From Pseudomonas sp. BCA17 (GTDB lineage Bacteria; Pseudomonadota; Gammaproteobacteria; Pseudomonadales; Pseudomonadaceae): a stretch of 64,000 nt of DNA. The translations under genes and the position numbers were made by a program. The stretch is taken from positions 1,612,001-1,676,000 of the forward strand of contig NZ_SGWI01000001.1 in assembly GCF_004519405.1 (NCBI RefSeq), read 5' to 3'. Positions 52,006 to 59,894 of this stretch are shown here, one piece after another. Each line of letters opens with the position of its first letter. Position 1 is the stretch's first letter. The notes below the pieces were generated by a model. The model searched no databases. It was not told the DNA's origin and saw only the letters and a program-made list of their open reading frames with translations.

Positions 52006-52041
52006 AAAGGAGAGCCCGCACGGCGGGCGTCAAACTCAATG
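52006..52041 (+). promoter_or_regulatory. Ribosome site, hairpin and start codon of the ABC exporter
   Basis: AAAGGAG (52006-52012) lies 26 bases before the ATG (52039). Between them GCCCGC (52014-52019), ACG, GCGGGC (52023-52028) form a perfect 6-bp hairpin. Folding it away brings GGAG to about 11 bases from the start codon. The start is decided by family alignment (MLYRRFEQLIDIF). Confidence 0.55.
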
Positions 52042-53871
52042 CTCTATCGTCGCTTTGAACAACTGATCGACATCTTCCGCGACGCACCCACCGCGGCCCC
52101 TCCCGATAAAGTCCTGCCCTTCTACCTCTACTACCTGCGCCAGGTGTGGCCGCACTTCGCGGCCTTGCTGGTGGTGGGCCTGATCGGTGCGCTGATCGAA
52201 GTGGCGCTGTTCAGCTACCTGAGTCGCATCATTGACCTGGCCCAAGGTACACCGCCCGCCGACTTCTTCCAGATTCACAGCACCGAGCTGATCTGGATGG
52301 CCGTGGTTGCCCTGCTGCTACGTCCGATCTTCGGCGCCCTGCATGATCTGCTGGTGCACCAGACCATCAGCCCGGGCATGACCAGCCTGATCCGCTGGCA
52401 GAACCATAGCTACGTGCTCAAGCAGAGCCTGAACTTCTTCCAGAACGATTTTGCGGGGCGCATCGCCCAGCGCATCATGCAAACCGGCAACTCCCTGCGT
52501 GACTCCGCCGTGGCGGCGGTGGATGCGATCTGGCACGTAGCGATCTATGCCATCAGTTCCCTGGTGTTGTTTGCCGAGGCCGACTGGCGCCTGATGATCC
52601 CGCTGGTGACCTGGATCGTCTGCTACAGCCTGGCACTGCGCTATTTCGTGCCACGGGTGAAGGAACGCTCGGTGATTTCCTCCGAGGCACGCTCCAAGCT
52701 GATGGGCCGTATCGTCGACGGCTACACCAACATCACCACCTTGAAGCTGTTTGCCCACACCCATTTCGAACAGGAATACGCCAAGGAAGCGATCATCGAG
52801 CAGACCGAAAAGACCCAGCTGGCCAGCCGCGTGGTGACCAGCATGGACGTGGTGATCACCACCATGAACGGCCTGCTGATCGTCACCACCACCGGCCTGG
52901 CCCTGTGGCTGTGGACCCAGTCACTGATTTCCGTGGGCGCAATTGCCTTGGCTACCGGCCTGGTGATTCGCATCGTCAACATGTCCGGCTGGATCATGTG
53001 GGTGGTCAATGGCATTTTCGAGAACATCGGCATGGTGCAGGACGGCCTGAAAACCATCGCCCAGCCGCTGGCGGTGACCGACCGCGACAACGCTGCGCGC
53101 CTGAACGTGCCCCACGGTGAAGTGCGCTTTGAGCAGGTGGATTTTCACTACGGCAAAAAGAGCGGGATCATTGGCGGCCTGGACCTGAATATCCAGGCCG
53201 GGGAAAAGATCGGCCTGATCGGCCCGTCGGGCGCCGGCAAGTCGACCCTGGTCAACTTGCTGCTGCGCCTTTACGACCTGCAAGGCGGGCGGATCCTGAT
53301 CGACGGCCAGAACATCGCGGACGTGGCCCAGGAAACCCTGCGCGAACAGATCGGCATGATCACCCAGGACACCTCGCTGCTGCATCGCTCAATCCGCGAT
53401 AACCTGCTATACGGCAAGCCGGACGCCACCGATGAAGAGCTTTGGGCCGCCGTGCACAAAGCGCGCGCCGATGAGTTCATCCCCCTGCTGTCGGATGCCG
53501 AAGGCCGTACCGGGCTGGACGCCCATGTGGGTGAACGCGGTGTGAAACTCTCCGGCGGGCAGCGTCAACGCATTGCGATTGCTCGCGTGCTGCTTAAAGA
53601 CGCGCCGATCCTGATCATGGATGAGGCGACTTCGGCACTCGACTCGGAAGTCGAAGCGGCGATCCAGGAAAGCCTGGAAACCCTGATGCAGGGCAAGACG
53701 GTGATTGCGATTGCACACCGACTGTCGACCATTGCTCGAATGGACAGGTTAGTGGTGCTGGAGAAAGGCCGGATTGCCGAAAGTGGCAGCCATGCCCAAT
53801 TGCTGGCCCATGGTGGCTTGTATGCACGGTTGTGGCAGCACCAGACAGGAGGCTTTGTAGGCATCAACTGA
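52039..53871 (+). CDS. ABC transporter, fused membrane and ATPase domains
   Basis: A 610-residue half-exporter. Six membrane helices in residues ~40-330, then an ATPase with Walker A GPSGAGKST, Q-loop MITQDTSLLHRS, signature LSGGQRQRIAIARVLL, Walker B ILIMDEATSALD and switch His in AIAHRLSTI. Works as a dimer; substrate unknown (lipid, peptide or drug). All catalytic residues are intact. A TTG 12 codons upstream is in frame but the DNA there is the ribosome site and hairpin. Same strand as the cyclophilin gene, 82 bp away. Confidence 0.92.
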   Translation: MLYRRFEQLIDIFRDAPTAAPPDKVLPFYLYYLRQVWPHFAALLVVGLIGALIEVALFSYLSRIIDLAQGTPPADFFQIHSTELIWMAVVALLLRPIFGALHDLLVHQTISPGMTSLIRWQNHSYVLKQSLNFFQNDFAGRIAQRIMQTGNSLRDSAVAAVDAIWHVAIYAISSLVLFAEADWRLMIPLVTWIVCYSLALRYFVPRVKERSVISSEARSKLMGRIVDGYTNITTLKLFAHTHFEQEYAKEAIIEQTEKTQLASRVVTSMDVVITTMNGLLIVTTTGLALWLWTQSLISVGAIALATGLVIRIVNMSGWIMWVVNGIFENIGMVQDGLKTIAQPLAVTDRDNAARLNVPHGEVRFEQVDFHYGKKSGIIGGLDLNIQAGEKIGLIGPSGAGKSTLVNLLLRLYDLQGGRILIDGQNIADVAQETLREQIGMITQDTSLLHRSIRDNLLYGKPDATDEELWAAVHKARADEFIPLLSDAEGRTGLDAHVGERGVKLSGGQRQRIAIARVLLKDAPILIMDEATSALDSEVEAAIQESLETLMQGKTVIAIAHRLSTIARMDRLVVLEKGRIAESGSHAQLLAHGGLYARLWQHQTGGFVGIN

Positions 53872-54054
53872 ACGCGGCAGGCCATTATTGCGCCGCGCAA
53901 ATCCGAACAATTCTGACAGTTTTCTCTATCGCGCCGGTGACGGGCCACACTCCTGCTGTACTGCAAGCAGGAACCAGGAAGGCCCTGACGTAAGACTGCA
54001 AGGACGCATCACCGACCAGTTGACTAGATAGAGCAATCTACTAAGGAAGTGTTC

Positions 54055-54759
54055 ATGTCTACTTTGTTCAAACGTTCCGTTACGGAAGGATTAGGTACGT
54101 TTTGGCTGGTGCTGGGTGGCTGCGGGAGTGCGGTGTTGGCCGCAGCGTTCCCCAACGTCGGGATCGGTCTGCTCGGTGTAGCCCTGGCATTCGGGTTGAC
54201 CGTGCTGACCATGGCCTTTGCTATCGGTCATATCAGCGGTTGTCACCTCAACCCGGCGGTATCGGTGGGGCTGGTCGTGGGCGGAAGGTTTCCGGCCAAG
54301 GAATTACCGGCATACATCGTGGCTCAGGTCATTGGCGGCATTGTCGCCGCGGCACTGTTGTACTTCATTGCCAGCGGCAAACCGGGCTTTGAACTGGCCG
54401 GCGGCCTGGCCTCCAATGGCTATGGCGAGCATTCACCGGGTGGTTACTCGATGGCGGCGGGCTTTGTCACCGAACTGGTGATGACGGCGATGTTCGTGCT
54501 GATCATCCTCGGCGCCACCGATCGCCGTGCCCCTGCGGGTCTGGCGCCGATTGCCATTGGCCTGGCCTTGACCCTGATCCACCTGATCTCGATTCCCATC
54601 ACCAACACCTCGGTCAATCCGGCCCGCAGCACCGGCCCGGCATTGATCGTCGGTGGCTGGGCGGTCCAGCAGTTGTGGATGTTCTGGCTGGCGCCGATCC
54701 TCGGCGCAATAGTCGGCGGTGTGGTTTATCGCTGGCTGGGTAAAGAAGAGACGGCCTGA
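54055..54759 (+). CDS. aqpZ: Aquaporin Z
   Basis: A 234-residue aquaporin with six membrane helices and both NPA half-helices ([10 protein letters not shown] near 65 and [12 protein letters not shown] near 186). The selectivity residues (Phe in the first helix region, His in helix 5, Arg after the second NPA) are those of a water channel rather than a glycerol facilitator. AAGGA eight bases upstream selects the ATG at 54055 over one two codons earlier. Ends 11 bp before the stop of the convergent DUF482 gene. Confidence 0.94.
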   Translation: MSTLFKRSVTEGLGTFWLVLGGCGSAVLAAAFPNVGIGLLGVALAFGLTVLTMAFAIGHISGCHLNPAVSVGLVVGGRFPAKELPAYIVAQVIGGIVAAALLYFIASGKPGFELAGGLASNGYGEHSPGGYSMAAGFVTELVMTAMFVLIILGATDRRAPAGLAPIAIGLALTLIHLISIPITNTSVNPARSTGPALIVGGWAVQQLWMFWLAPILGAIVGGVVYRWLGKEETA

Positions 54760-54770
54760 AGCAAAGGGGT

Positions 54771-55895
54771 TCAGCCCTGCCGATAAGGCAGGGCTGCCCT
54801 CGCCTCTTCGGCATACGCCAGAATGCCGATGCGCTCACGCGCCAGAAAATCCCCCACGGCGTTCTTCAAACCCGGATGGCGCAGGTAGTGCCACGAATGG
54901 GTAATCACCGGCTCGAACCCGCGAATCAACTTGTGCTCGCCCTGGGCACCGGCGTCAAAACGCTGCAAGCCGTGAGCGATGGCGTAGTCCATGCCCTGAT
55001 AGAAACACGTCTCGAAATGCAGGCGATCGAACTCCGCCAGGCAACCCCAATAGCGACCGTAGAAGCTGTCGCCGCCGACCAGGCTGAAAGCCATGGCCAC
55101 CGGGCGTGTACCTTGCTTGGCCAGCACCACACGGATCGCCTCGGGCATGCGTTCGGCCAGCAAGCTGAAAAATGCACGGGTCAAATAGGGTGATTGGCGA
55201 CGTACTGCGTAGGTATTGGCGTAGCAGGCGTAGACAAAATCCCACTGGGCCTCGCTCAGTTCACGGCCTTGCAGCCATTCGAAATCGATACCCTGCCCCG
55301 CCACTTGCTCACGCTCTTTGCGCATCTGTTTGCGCTTGCGCGAACTCAGGGCATCGAGGAAGTCCTGAAAGTCGCGATAGCCACGATTCTGCCAATGGAA
55401 TTGACAGCCCAGGCGCTGCAACCAACCCGCTTGCCGGGCCAATGCGTCGTCAGCCAGTGGGTCGGTGAAGTTGATATGCGCACTGGAAAGCCCCTCAATC
55501 TCCAGGTAGCCCGGCAAGCTTTTGAGCAATTCAAAACCGTCCTCGGCATTCGCCGCCAACAACCTTGGCCCGCTCACCGGGCTGAACGGTACCGCCGTCA
55601 ACAGTTTGGGGTAGTAGTCGATACCGGCGCGCTCACAGGCATCCGCCCAACCATGATCGAACACGTACTCGCCGTAGGAGTGCCACTTGCGGTAACTGGG
55701 CAACGCCGCCACCAGGCGATCCCCCTCCCAATGCAGCAAATGCTCAGGCTGCCAGCCCGACCGCGAGCCCAGGCTGGCACTGTCCTCCAAGGCACTCAGG
55801 AATGCGTGCCGTACAAAGGGTTGAGCCTGCGGCACCAGGGCATCCCAAGCAGTCGGGGCAATTTCGGACAAAGTCTCCAGGCGTTGCAGCGGCAT
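54771..55895 (-). CDS. GNAT-like DUF482 family protein
   Basis: A 374-residue protein with two GNAT-type halves. PFVRHAFLSALEDSASLGSR, FLDALSSRKRKQMRKEREQV and GRYWGCLAEFDRLHFETCFY are DUF482 (peptidogalycan-biosynthesis-like) landmarks, related to FemAB folds. It may transfer an acyl or aminoacyl group, but the reaction is not known. GAGG six bases before the ATG at 55895 fixes the start. Its last codons form a CAGCCCTGCC-GATAA-GGCAGGGCTG hairpin that can also serve the convergent aqpZ transcript. Confidence 0.86.
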   Translation of the reverse strand: MPLQRLETLSEIAPTAWDALVPQAQPFVRHAFLSALEDSASLGSRSGWQPEHLLHWEGDRLVAALPSYRKWHSYGEYVFDHGWADACERAGIDYYPKLLTAVPFSPVSGPRLLAANAEDGFELLKSLPGYLEIEGLSSAHINFTDPLADDALARQAGWLQRLGCQFHWQNRGYRDFQDFLDALSSRKRKQMRKEREQVAGQGIDFEWLQGRELSEAQWDFVYACYANTYAVRRQSPYLTRAFFSLLAERMPEAIRVVLAKQGTRPVAMAFSLVGGDSFYGRYWGCLAEFDRLHFETCFYQGMDYAIAHGLQRFDAGAQGEHKLIRGFEPVITHSWHYLRHPGLKNAVGDFLARERIGILAYAEEARAALPYRQG

Positions 55896-56178
55896 CGGCG
55901 TCCTCACGGGTGCTTGGCATAAAAGCCTGGCGAGTATCGCCTATCACGGCCCAAGGCACACCTCAAAACTGGCCGGACAAAGCTCGAAACAATTAGTTCC
56001 ATTATTAAATAATTTGTCATTTAGATGAAATCACTTCGCCACTACCCCGTCATAAACGATCGCAATACTGACGCCTGTTTTTAGAGCGCCCGGTTCTATA
56101 GGGCGGCTATTTTCCGTCCGTCATCGGTCGGTTGTGTCCTGGATGGTTTGCCATCCCTCCTCACTTTCGGAGATTGAT

Positions 56179-57501
56179 ATGCGTCTTGCTTCCACTAAAA
56201 CTGCGGCGGTCCTGTGCGGCGGCCTGCTGATGGCCCTGAGCATTCCAGCCAGCGCTGCAGTCGACGCTAAATTGCTCGACATGCTCAAGGCCAACGGCCA
56301 GATCACTGCTGCGCAGTACACCGAACTGCAAGCGGAATTGGCCAAAGACCAGAAAGAAAAGCAGATCGCACAGCAAGCTCAACAAGAGACCAACGAGCAG
56401 ATCGCGGCCACCGCGAAAAAAACCAACGACCTGAGCGTCTTCGACCAGAAGCTGGCCTGGGCTGCGCGCACACAACTCAAGGGTGACGTGCGCTTCCGTC
56501 AGGAAACCGTGAAGATCCAGGGCGAATCCAACAACGGCGGCCGTGACAAAGACCGCCAGCGCATCCGCGCGCGCCTGGGTGCCTACACCGAAATCAACTC
56601 CCAGGTGGACACCGGCATCCGCATCGCCACCGGCAGCAACGACGATGCCCGCTCCACCAACCAGGACCAGGACAACTACTTCGACAAGAAGTCGATCTGG
56701 CTGGACCTCGGCTACATCGACTACCACCCGGACCAGATCAAGAACCTGCACGTGATCGGCGGCAAGATGCTCCAGCCATGGGTAAACATGGGCGATGTGA
56801 TCTGGGATAGCGACATCAACCCGGAAGGTCTGGCACTGACCTACAAATACCCACTGGGTAGCAGCGCCGAACTGTTTGGCAGCATCGGTAACTACAACCT
56901 CAAGGACAACGTAGATGGCGACGGCGTGCAGTTCCGCCATGACCTGCGCCTGACGTCAGGTCAGTTGGGTACGCGTTTCTCGGTCACCGACAACCTGAAA
57001 ATGACCCTGGGCGGCAGCGTCTACGCCTACCAGAACGATAAGGACAGCCGCTGCACCACAACCACCACGCCTTGCGCACTGGCGGTCAACGGTAACTCGG
57101 CCGACAACCAATTCCGCCTGTATGAAGGCTTTGCCCAAGCCGATATCGGCGGCCTGGCCGTGCCGCTGGCGTTTTATGGCCAGTATGTGAAAAACAACGA
57201 TGCCGTGACCGACCAGGACACCGCCTGGTTGCTGGGTGCCAAGTCCAAGGTGTTCGGTTTCAACCTGGACTACAACTACCGCGATACGCAACGTGATGCT
57301 GTCGTTGGCGCCTTCACCGACTCGGACTTTGCCAACGGCACCACCGGCTCGCGTGGGCACAAGTTCAAGGTCAGCTACGATATCGACAAGAACTTCGCCC
57401 TCGGCGCCACGTACTTCCTGACCAAGGCCGACTACGCCAGCCGCACCCAGCGTGATGCCAACACCAACACCTTGCAGTTGGATGCTGAAGCGAAGTTCTA
57501 G
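56179..57501 (+). CDS. Putative porin with N-terminal coiled coil
   Basis: A 440-residue outer-membrane protein. Signal peptide MRLASTKTAAVLCGGLLMAL with cut after SASA. A heptad-rich stretch follows (residues ~30-75: MLKANGQITAAQYTELQAEL and KDQKEKQIAQQAQQ). A beta barrel then has many Asp/Asn turns (DVRFRQETVKIQGESNNG, FQ/KMLQPWVNMGDVIWD) and a terminal Phe. Fits the putative-porin family of Pseudomonas that may bind peptidoglycan by its coiled coil. GGAGATTGAT before the ATG selects the start. Confidence 0.87.
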   Translation: MRLASTKTAAVLCGGLLMALSIPASAAVDAKLLDMLKANGQITAAQYTELQAELAKDQKEKQIAQQAQQETNEQIAATAKKTNDLSVFDQKLAWAARTQLKGDVRFRQETVKIQGESNNGGRDKDRQRIRARLGAYTEINSQVDTGIRIATGSNDDARSTNQDQDNYFDKKSIWLDLGYIDYHPDQIKNLHVIGGKMLQPWVNMGDVIWDSDINPEGLALTYKYPLGSSAELFGSIGNYNLKDNVDGDGVQFRHDLRLTSGQLGTRFSVTDNLKMTLGGSVYAYQNDKDSRCTTTTTPCALAVNGNSADNQFRLYEGFAQADIGGLAVPLAFYGQYVKNNDAVTDQDTAWLLGAKSKVFGFNLDYNYRDTQRDAVVGAFTDSDFANGTTGSRGHKFKVSYDIDKNFALGATYFLTKADYASRTQRDANTNTLQLDAEAKF

Positions 57502-57506
57502 GGGGG

Positions 57507-57582
57507 CAGCGGCAAGCTTCGAGCGGCAAGCTTCAAGGAAAAGCACGTGACTTGCAGCTTCAAGCTTGCCGCTTGAAGCTGC
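57507..57582. repeat. REP-type inverted repeat after the porin gene
   Basis: GCGGCAAGCTTC (about 57509-57520) recurs as GAGCGGCAAGCTTCAAG and in inverted form as CTTCAAGCTTGCCGC and GCTTGAAGCTGC around an AAAGCACGTGACTT centre. The same GCGGCAAGCTTCAAG unit recurs at the right end of the window. Can fold into a long hairpin. Confidence 0.8.
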
Positions 57583-57584
57583 TT

Positions 57585-57818
57585 CTATCTACCTTTCAGC
57601 CGTTCGGCAGCCAGCCGTTCAGCCAACGCATCAGCATCTTTTACCGGTTCTTCCGGCATGATCTTCAACGTTGCCTGCATCAAGCGCATCTGACGGATAA
57701 AGCGTCGGCAGTTGGGGCAGAACATCAAGTGATGACGCACCATCAGACGCTCGCGAAAGGTCAGTTGCCCGTCGAGGTAGTCACTGGACCGCGCCACTTG
57801 TTCTTTACAGGTCAACAT
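57585..57818 (-). CDS. Zinc-finger anti-sigma factor (zf-HC2 type)
   Basis: A 77-residue soluble protein with the anti-sigma zinc motif His-x3-Cys-x2-Cys in RHHLMFCPNCRRF plus an upstream Cys (MLTCKE). It starts 7 bases inside the ECF sigma gene's end, so sigma and anti-sigma are coupled. No membrane helix is present, so it acts in the cytosol. Zinc-finger factors of this sort often sense redox state; that is not shown here. Confidence 0.87.
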   Translation of the reverse strand: MLTCKEQVARSSDYLDGQLTFRERLMVRHHLMFCPNCRRFIRQMRLMQATLKIMPEEPVKDADALAERLAAERLKGR

Positions 57819-58426
57819 TCGCCGGTTTCCTCAAAATGCTCCACCGTGGCGAAGACTTTAAGCCGTGCCCGATGCAACAGCACACGGACATTGGAGAGCG
57901 TGAGGGACAGAAGATTACAAATCTCCTCCAGCTCCAGGCCCTGGCGTTCGCGCAGCATCAGCACGCTGTTTTGCAACTCCGACAAACTCAGAATCGTATG
58001 CTCCAGGCATTTGCGCAGTTCATCCTCGGTCAGCAAGGCTTCCGGGGTGTCTTGATGCCAGGCGTAAGGAGCGACGGCCCAATGGCCGTCGTCGGGTACG
58101 AAACGATCATCACCGATGGTGCCGTGGGGCGAAGGCAGATCGTCGAGCAAGACTTCACGGCGGTTCTGTTTGTAGCGGCCTTTGGCCGCGTTGGCAGTGA
58201 TGGTCAGCAGCCAGGTCTTGAGGCTGGAACGCCCTTCGAACTTGACCAGGTTGCGCACCACCGACAACCAGGCGTCCTGTACCACTTCGTCGGCGTGGCG
58301 CTGGCCGACGATGGCGTAGGCCACCGCCCGCATTGCGCTCTGGTAGGTGGTGACCAATTCCTTGTAGGCCCGCTGCTCACCCTTGAGCAGTCGTTCAAGC
58401 AGGTGCGCGTCGTCCGCTGCGGCCAT
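57812..58426 (-). CDS. ECF-type RNA polymerase sigma factor
   Basis: A 204-residue sigma factor with region 2 (RAYKELVTTYQSAMRAVAYA, HADEVVQDAWLSVVRNL, SSLKTWLLTITANAAKGRYK) and region 4 (LSELQNSVLMLRERQGLELE, LSLTLSNVRVLLHRARLKV), joined by a linker of ~50 residues. It is preceded 15 bp upstream by the KASIII-like gene and followed by its anti-sigma. The arrangement matches the PA3286-PA3285-PA3284 order that I recall in P. aeruginosa. Target promoters unknown. Confidence 0.9.
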   Translation of the reverse strand: MAAADDAHLLERLLKGEQRAYKELVTTYQSAMRAVAYAIVGQRHADEVVQDAWLSVVRNLVKFEGRSSLKTWLLTITANAAKGRYKQNRREVLLDDLPSPHGTIGDDRFVPDDGHWAVAPYAWHQDTPEALLTEDELRKCLEHTILSLSELQNSVLMLRERQGLELEEICNLLSLTLSNVRVLLHRARLKVFATVEHFEETGEC

Positions 58427-58441
58427 GCAAAACCTCGATGT

Positions 58442-59563
58442 TTATCGCTTGCGCAGGATCACGCTGCCGATGGAGTACCCAGCGCCAAACGAGCTGAGCA
58501 CCGCCACGGAACCCTTGGCCAGGTCGTCCTGGTAAGTATGAAACGCGATCACCGAACCCGCCGAACTGGTGTTGGCGTAGGTGTCGAGAATGACCGGGGC
58601 TTCTTCCACCGTGGCCTCGCGACCCAACAGTTTCTTCACGATCAGGTGGTTCATGCTCAGGTTGGCCTGATGCAACCAGAAGCGCTTCACGTCTGTGACG
58701 TTCAGCTGGTTTTCCGCCAGGTGTGCACTGATCAATTCGGCAACCATCGGGCAGACATCGCGGAACACCTTGCGACCTTCCTGCACGAACAGCTTGTCGG
58801 GCGCGCCGATGCCCTCTTCCGCCGTGCGGTTGAGAAAGCCGAAGTTGTTGCGGATGTTGTTGGAGAATTTGGTCAGCAGCTTGGTGCTCACCACATCGAA
58901 CTGATGCTTGGAGGTTGCCAGGTCAGCGCGCTCAAGGACCACCGCGGTGGCCGCATCACCAAAAATGAAATGGCTGTCACGGTCGCGGAAGTTCAGGTGG
59001 CCGGTGCAGACCTCCGGGTTGACCATCAGGATCGCCCGCGCCTGGCCCAATTGGATGCTGTTGGCGGCGTTCTGGATACCGAAGGTGGCCGAGGAACACG
59101 CCACGTTCATGTCGAAACCGAACCCCTCGATGCCCAGTGCGGCCTGGACCTCAATGGCAATGGCGGGGTACGCGCGTTGCAGATTGGAGCAGGCAACGAT
59201 CACCCCGTCGATGTCCGCGGCAGTCTTGCCTGCACGCTGGAGGGCCTGTTCGGCGGCCCCCACGGCCATCTGACACAGCACGGACCACTCGTCATTGCTG
59301 CGCTCAGGCAGGCGTGGGGCCATGCGCCGTGGATCAAGGATACCGTCCTTGTCCATCACGAAGCGGCTCTTGATGCCCGACGCCTTTTCAATGAAAGCCG
59401 CGCTCGACTCGGTCAGCGCCTGCACATCACCGCGCTCGATAGCAGCGGCATTGTCGCTGTTGAACTGTTGCACGTAAGCATTGAAAGACTGCACCAGCTC
59501 TTCGTTGGAGATGCTGTTGGCCGGGGTGTACAGGCCAGTGCCGCTGATGACGACGTTATGCAC
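58442..59563 (-). CDS. Beta-ketoacyl-ACP synthase III-like protein (FabH2 type)
   Basis: A 373-residue thiolase-fold enzyme. Catalytic Cys in NVACSSATFG, His in FWLHQANLSMN and Asn in TYANTSSAGSV are intact. It is longer than housekeeping FabH, with an insertion after residue ~30 (QSFNAYVQQFNSDNAAAIER). It resembles PA3286, which diverts medium-chain acyl-CoA from beta-oxidation into fatty-acid synthesis. Start is GTG (59563) with GAGGA seven bases upstream, giving (M/V)HNVVISGTGLYTP. An 18-bp palindrome lies 33 bp upstream. Confidence 0.9.
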   Translation of the reverse strand: MHNVVISGTGLYTPANSISNEELVQSFNAYVQQFNSDNAAAIERGDVQALTESSAAFIEKASGIKSRFVMDKDGILDPRRMAPRLPERSNDEWSVLCQMAVGAAEQALQRAGKTAADIDGVIVACSNLQRAYPAIAIEVQAALGIEGFGFDMNVACSSATFGIQNAANSIQLGQARAILMVNPEVCTGHLNFRDRDSHFIFGDAATAVVLERADLATSKHQFDVVSTKLLTKFSNNIRNNFGFLNRTAEEGIGAPDKLFVQEGRKVFRDVCPMVAELISAHLAENQLNVTDVKRFWLHQANLSMNHLIVKKLLGREATVEEAPVILDTYANTSSAGSVIAFHTYQDDLAKGSVAVLSSFGAGYSIGSVILRKR

Positions 59564-59894
59564 GGTCGTTCCTCTAAATCTGTCAGGCAGAAGATATTGG
59601 TACCGTCGTACCAAACTATAAGTAGTCCGATTCCGCGCGGCGGACATCAAACTGGCAACGCTTTATTCCATCGTGCCGTGGCTGTACATCAGCTCATCAC
59701 GACGACTCCGGCATTTATAACGACGAAGTTTGCCACAAACCCCAGGATTTGGCGCCACATCCCGGACCAACACCTTGTTAATGCGGGAGATGGCCTGCTG
59801 CCGATAGCGGTATTCCGGGTGCAGATCCAGTGGCCGGCACGTCGCTATCGGGAACCCGCCACCTCCCTTATTTGAACCGGCCCGGTTTTCGAGA
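59564..59894. other. 331-bp intergenic region between the KASIII gene and hrpA
   Basis: Contains the KASIII promoter region with an operator-like palindrome (59597-59614). On its right side a pair of 9-bp arms, CCGATAGCG and CGCTATCGG (about 59799-59849), lies about 30 bp apart. A short GAACCGGCCCGGTTTTC hairpin sits just beyond the hrpA stop and may end its transcript. No ORF is supported. Confidence 0.55.
59597..59614. promoter_or_regulatory. 18-bp operator-like palindrome upstream of the KASIII gene
   Basis: TTGGTACCGTCGTACCAA: perfect 7-bp arms with a CGTC centre. On the minus strand a TTATAGT -10-like box lies directly upstream, so a protein bound here would cover the start of transcription. 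It looks like a site for a small dimeric repressor such as a TetR-type protein. Confidence 0.6.

Noticed and set aside
54772..54796. CAGCCCTGCC-GATAA-GGCAGGGCTG as aqpZ terminator
   Set aside because: No T-run follows on either strand and it is inside the DUF482 reading frame; mentioned there as a hairpin only.
57836..59875. 679-residue open frame on the plus strand
   Set aside because: Antisense to the ECF sigma and KASIII genes, whose motifs are intact on the minus strand.
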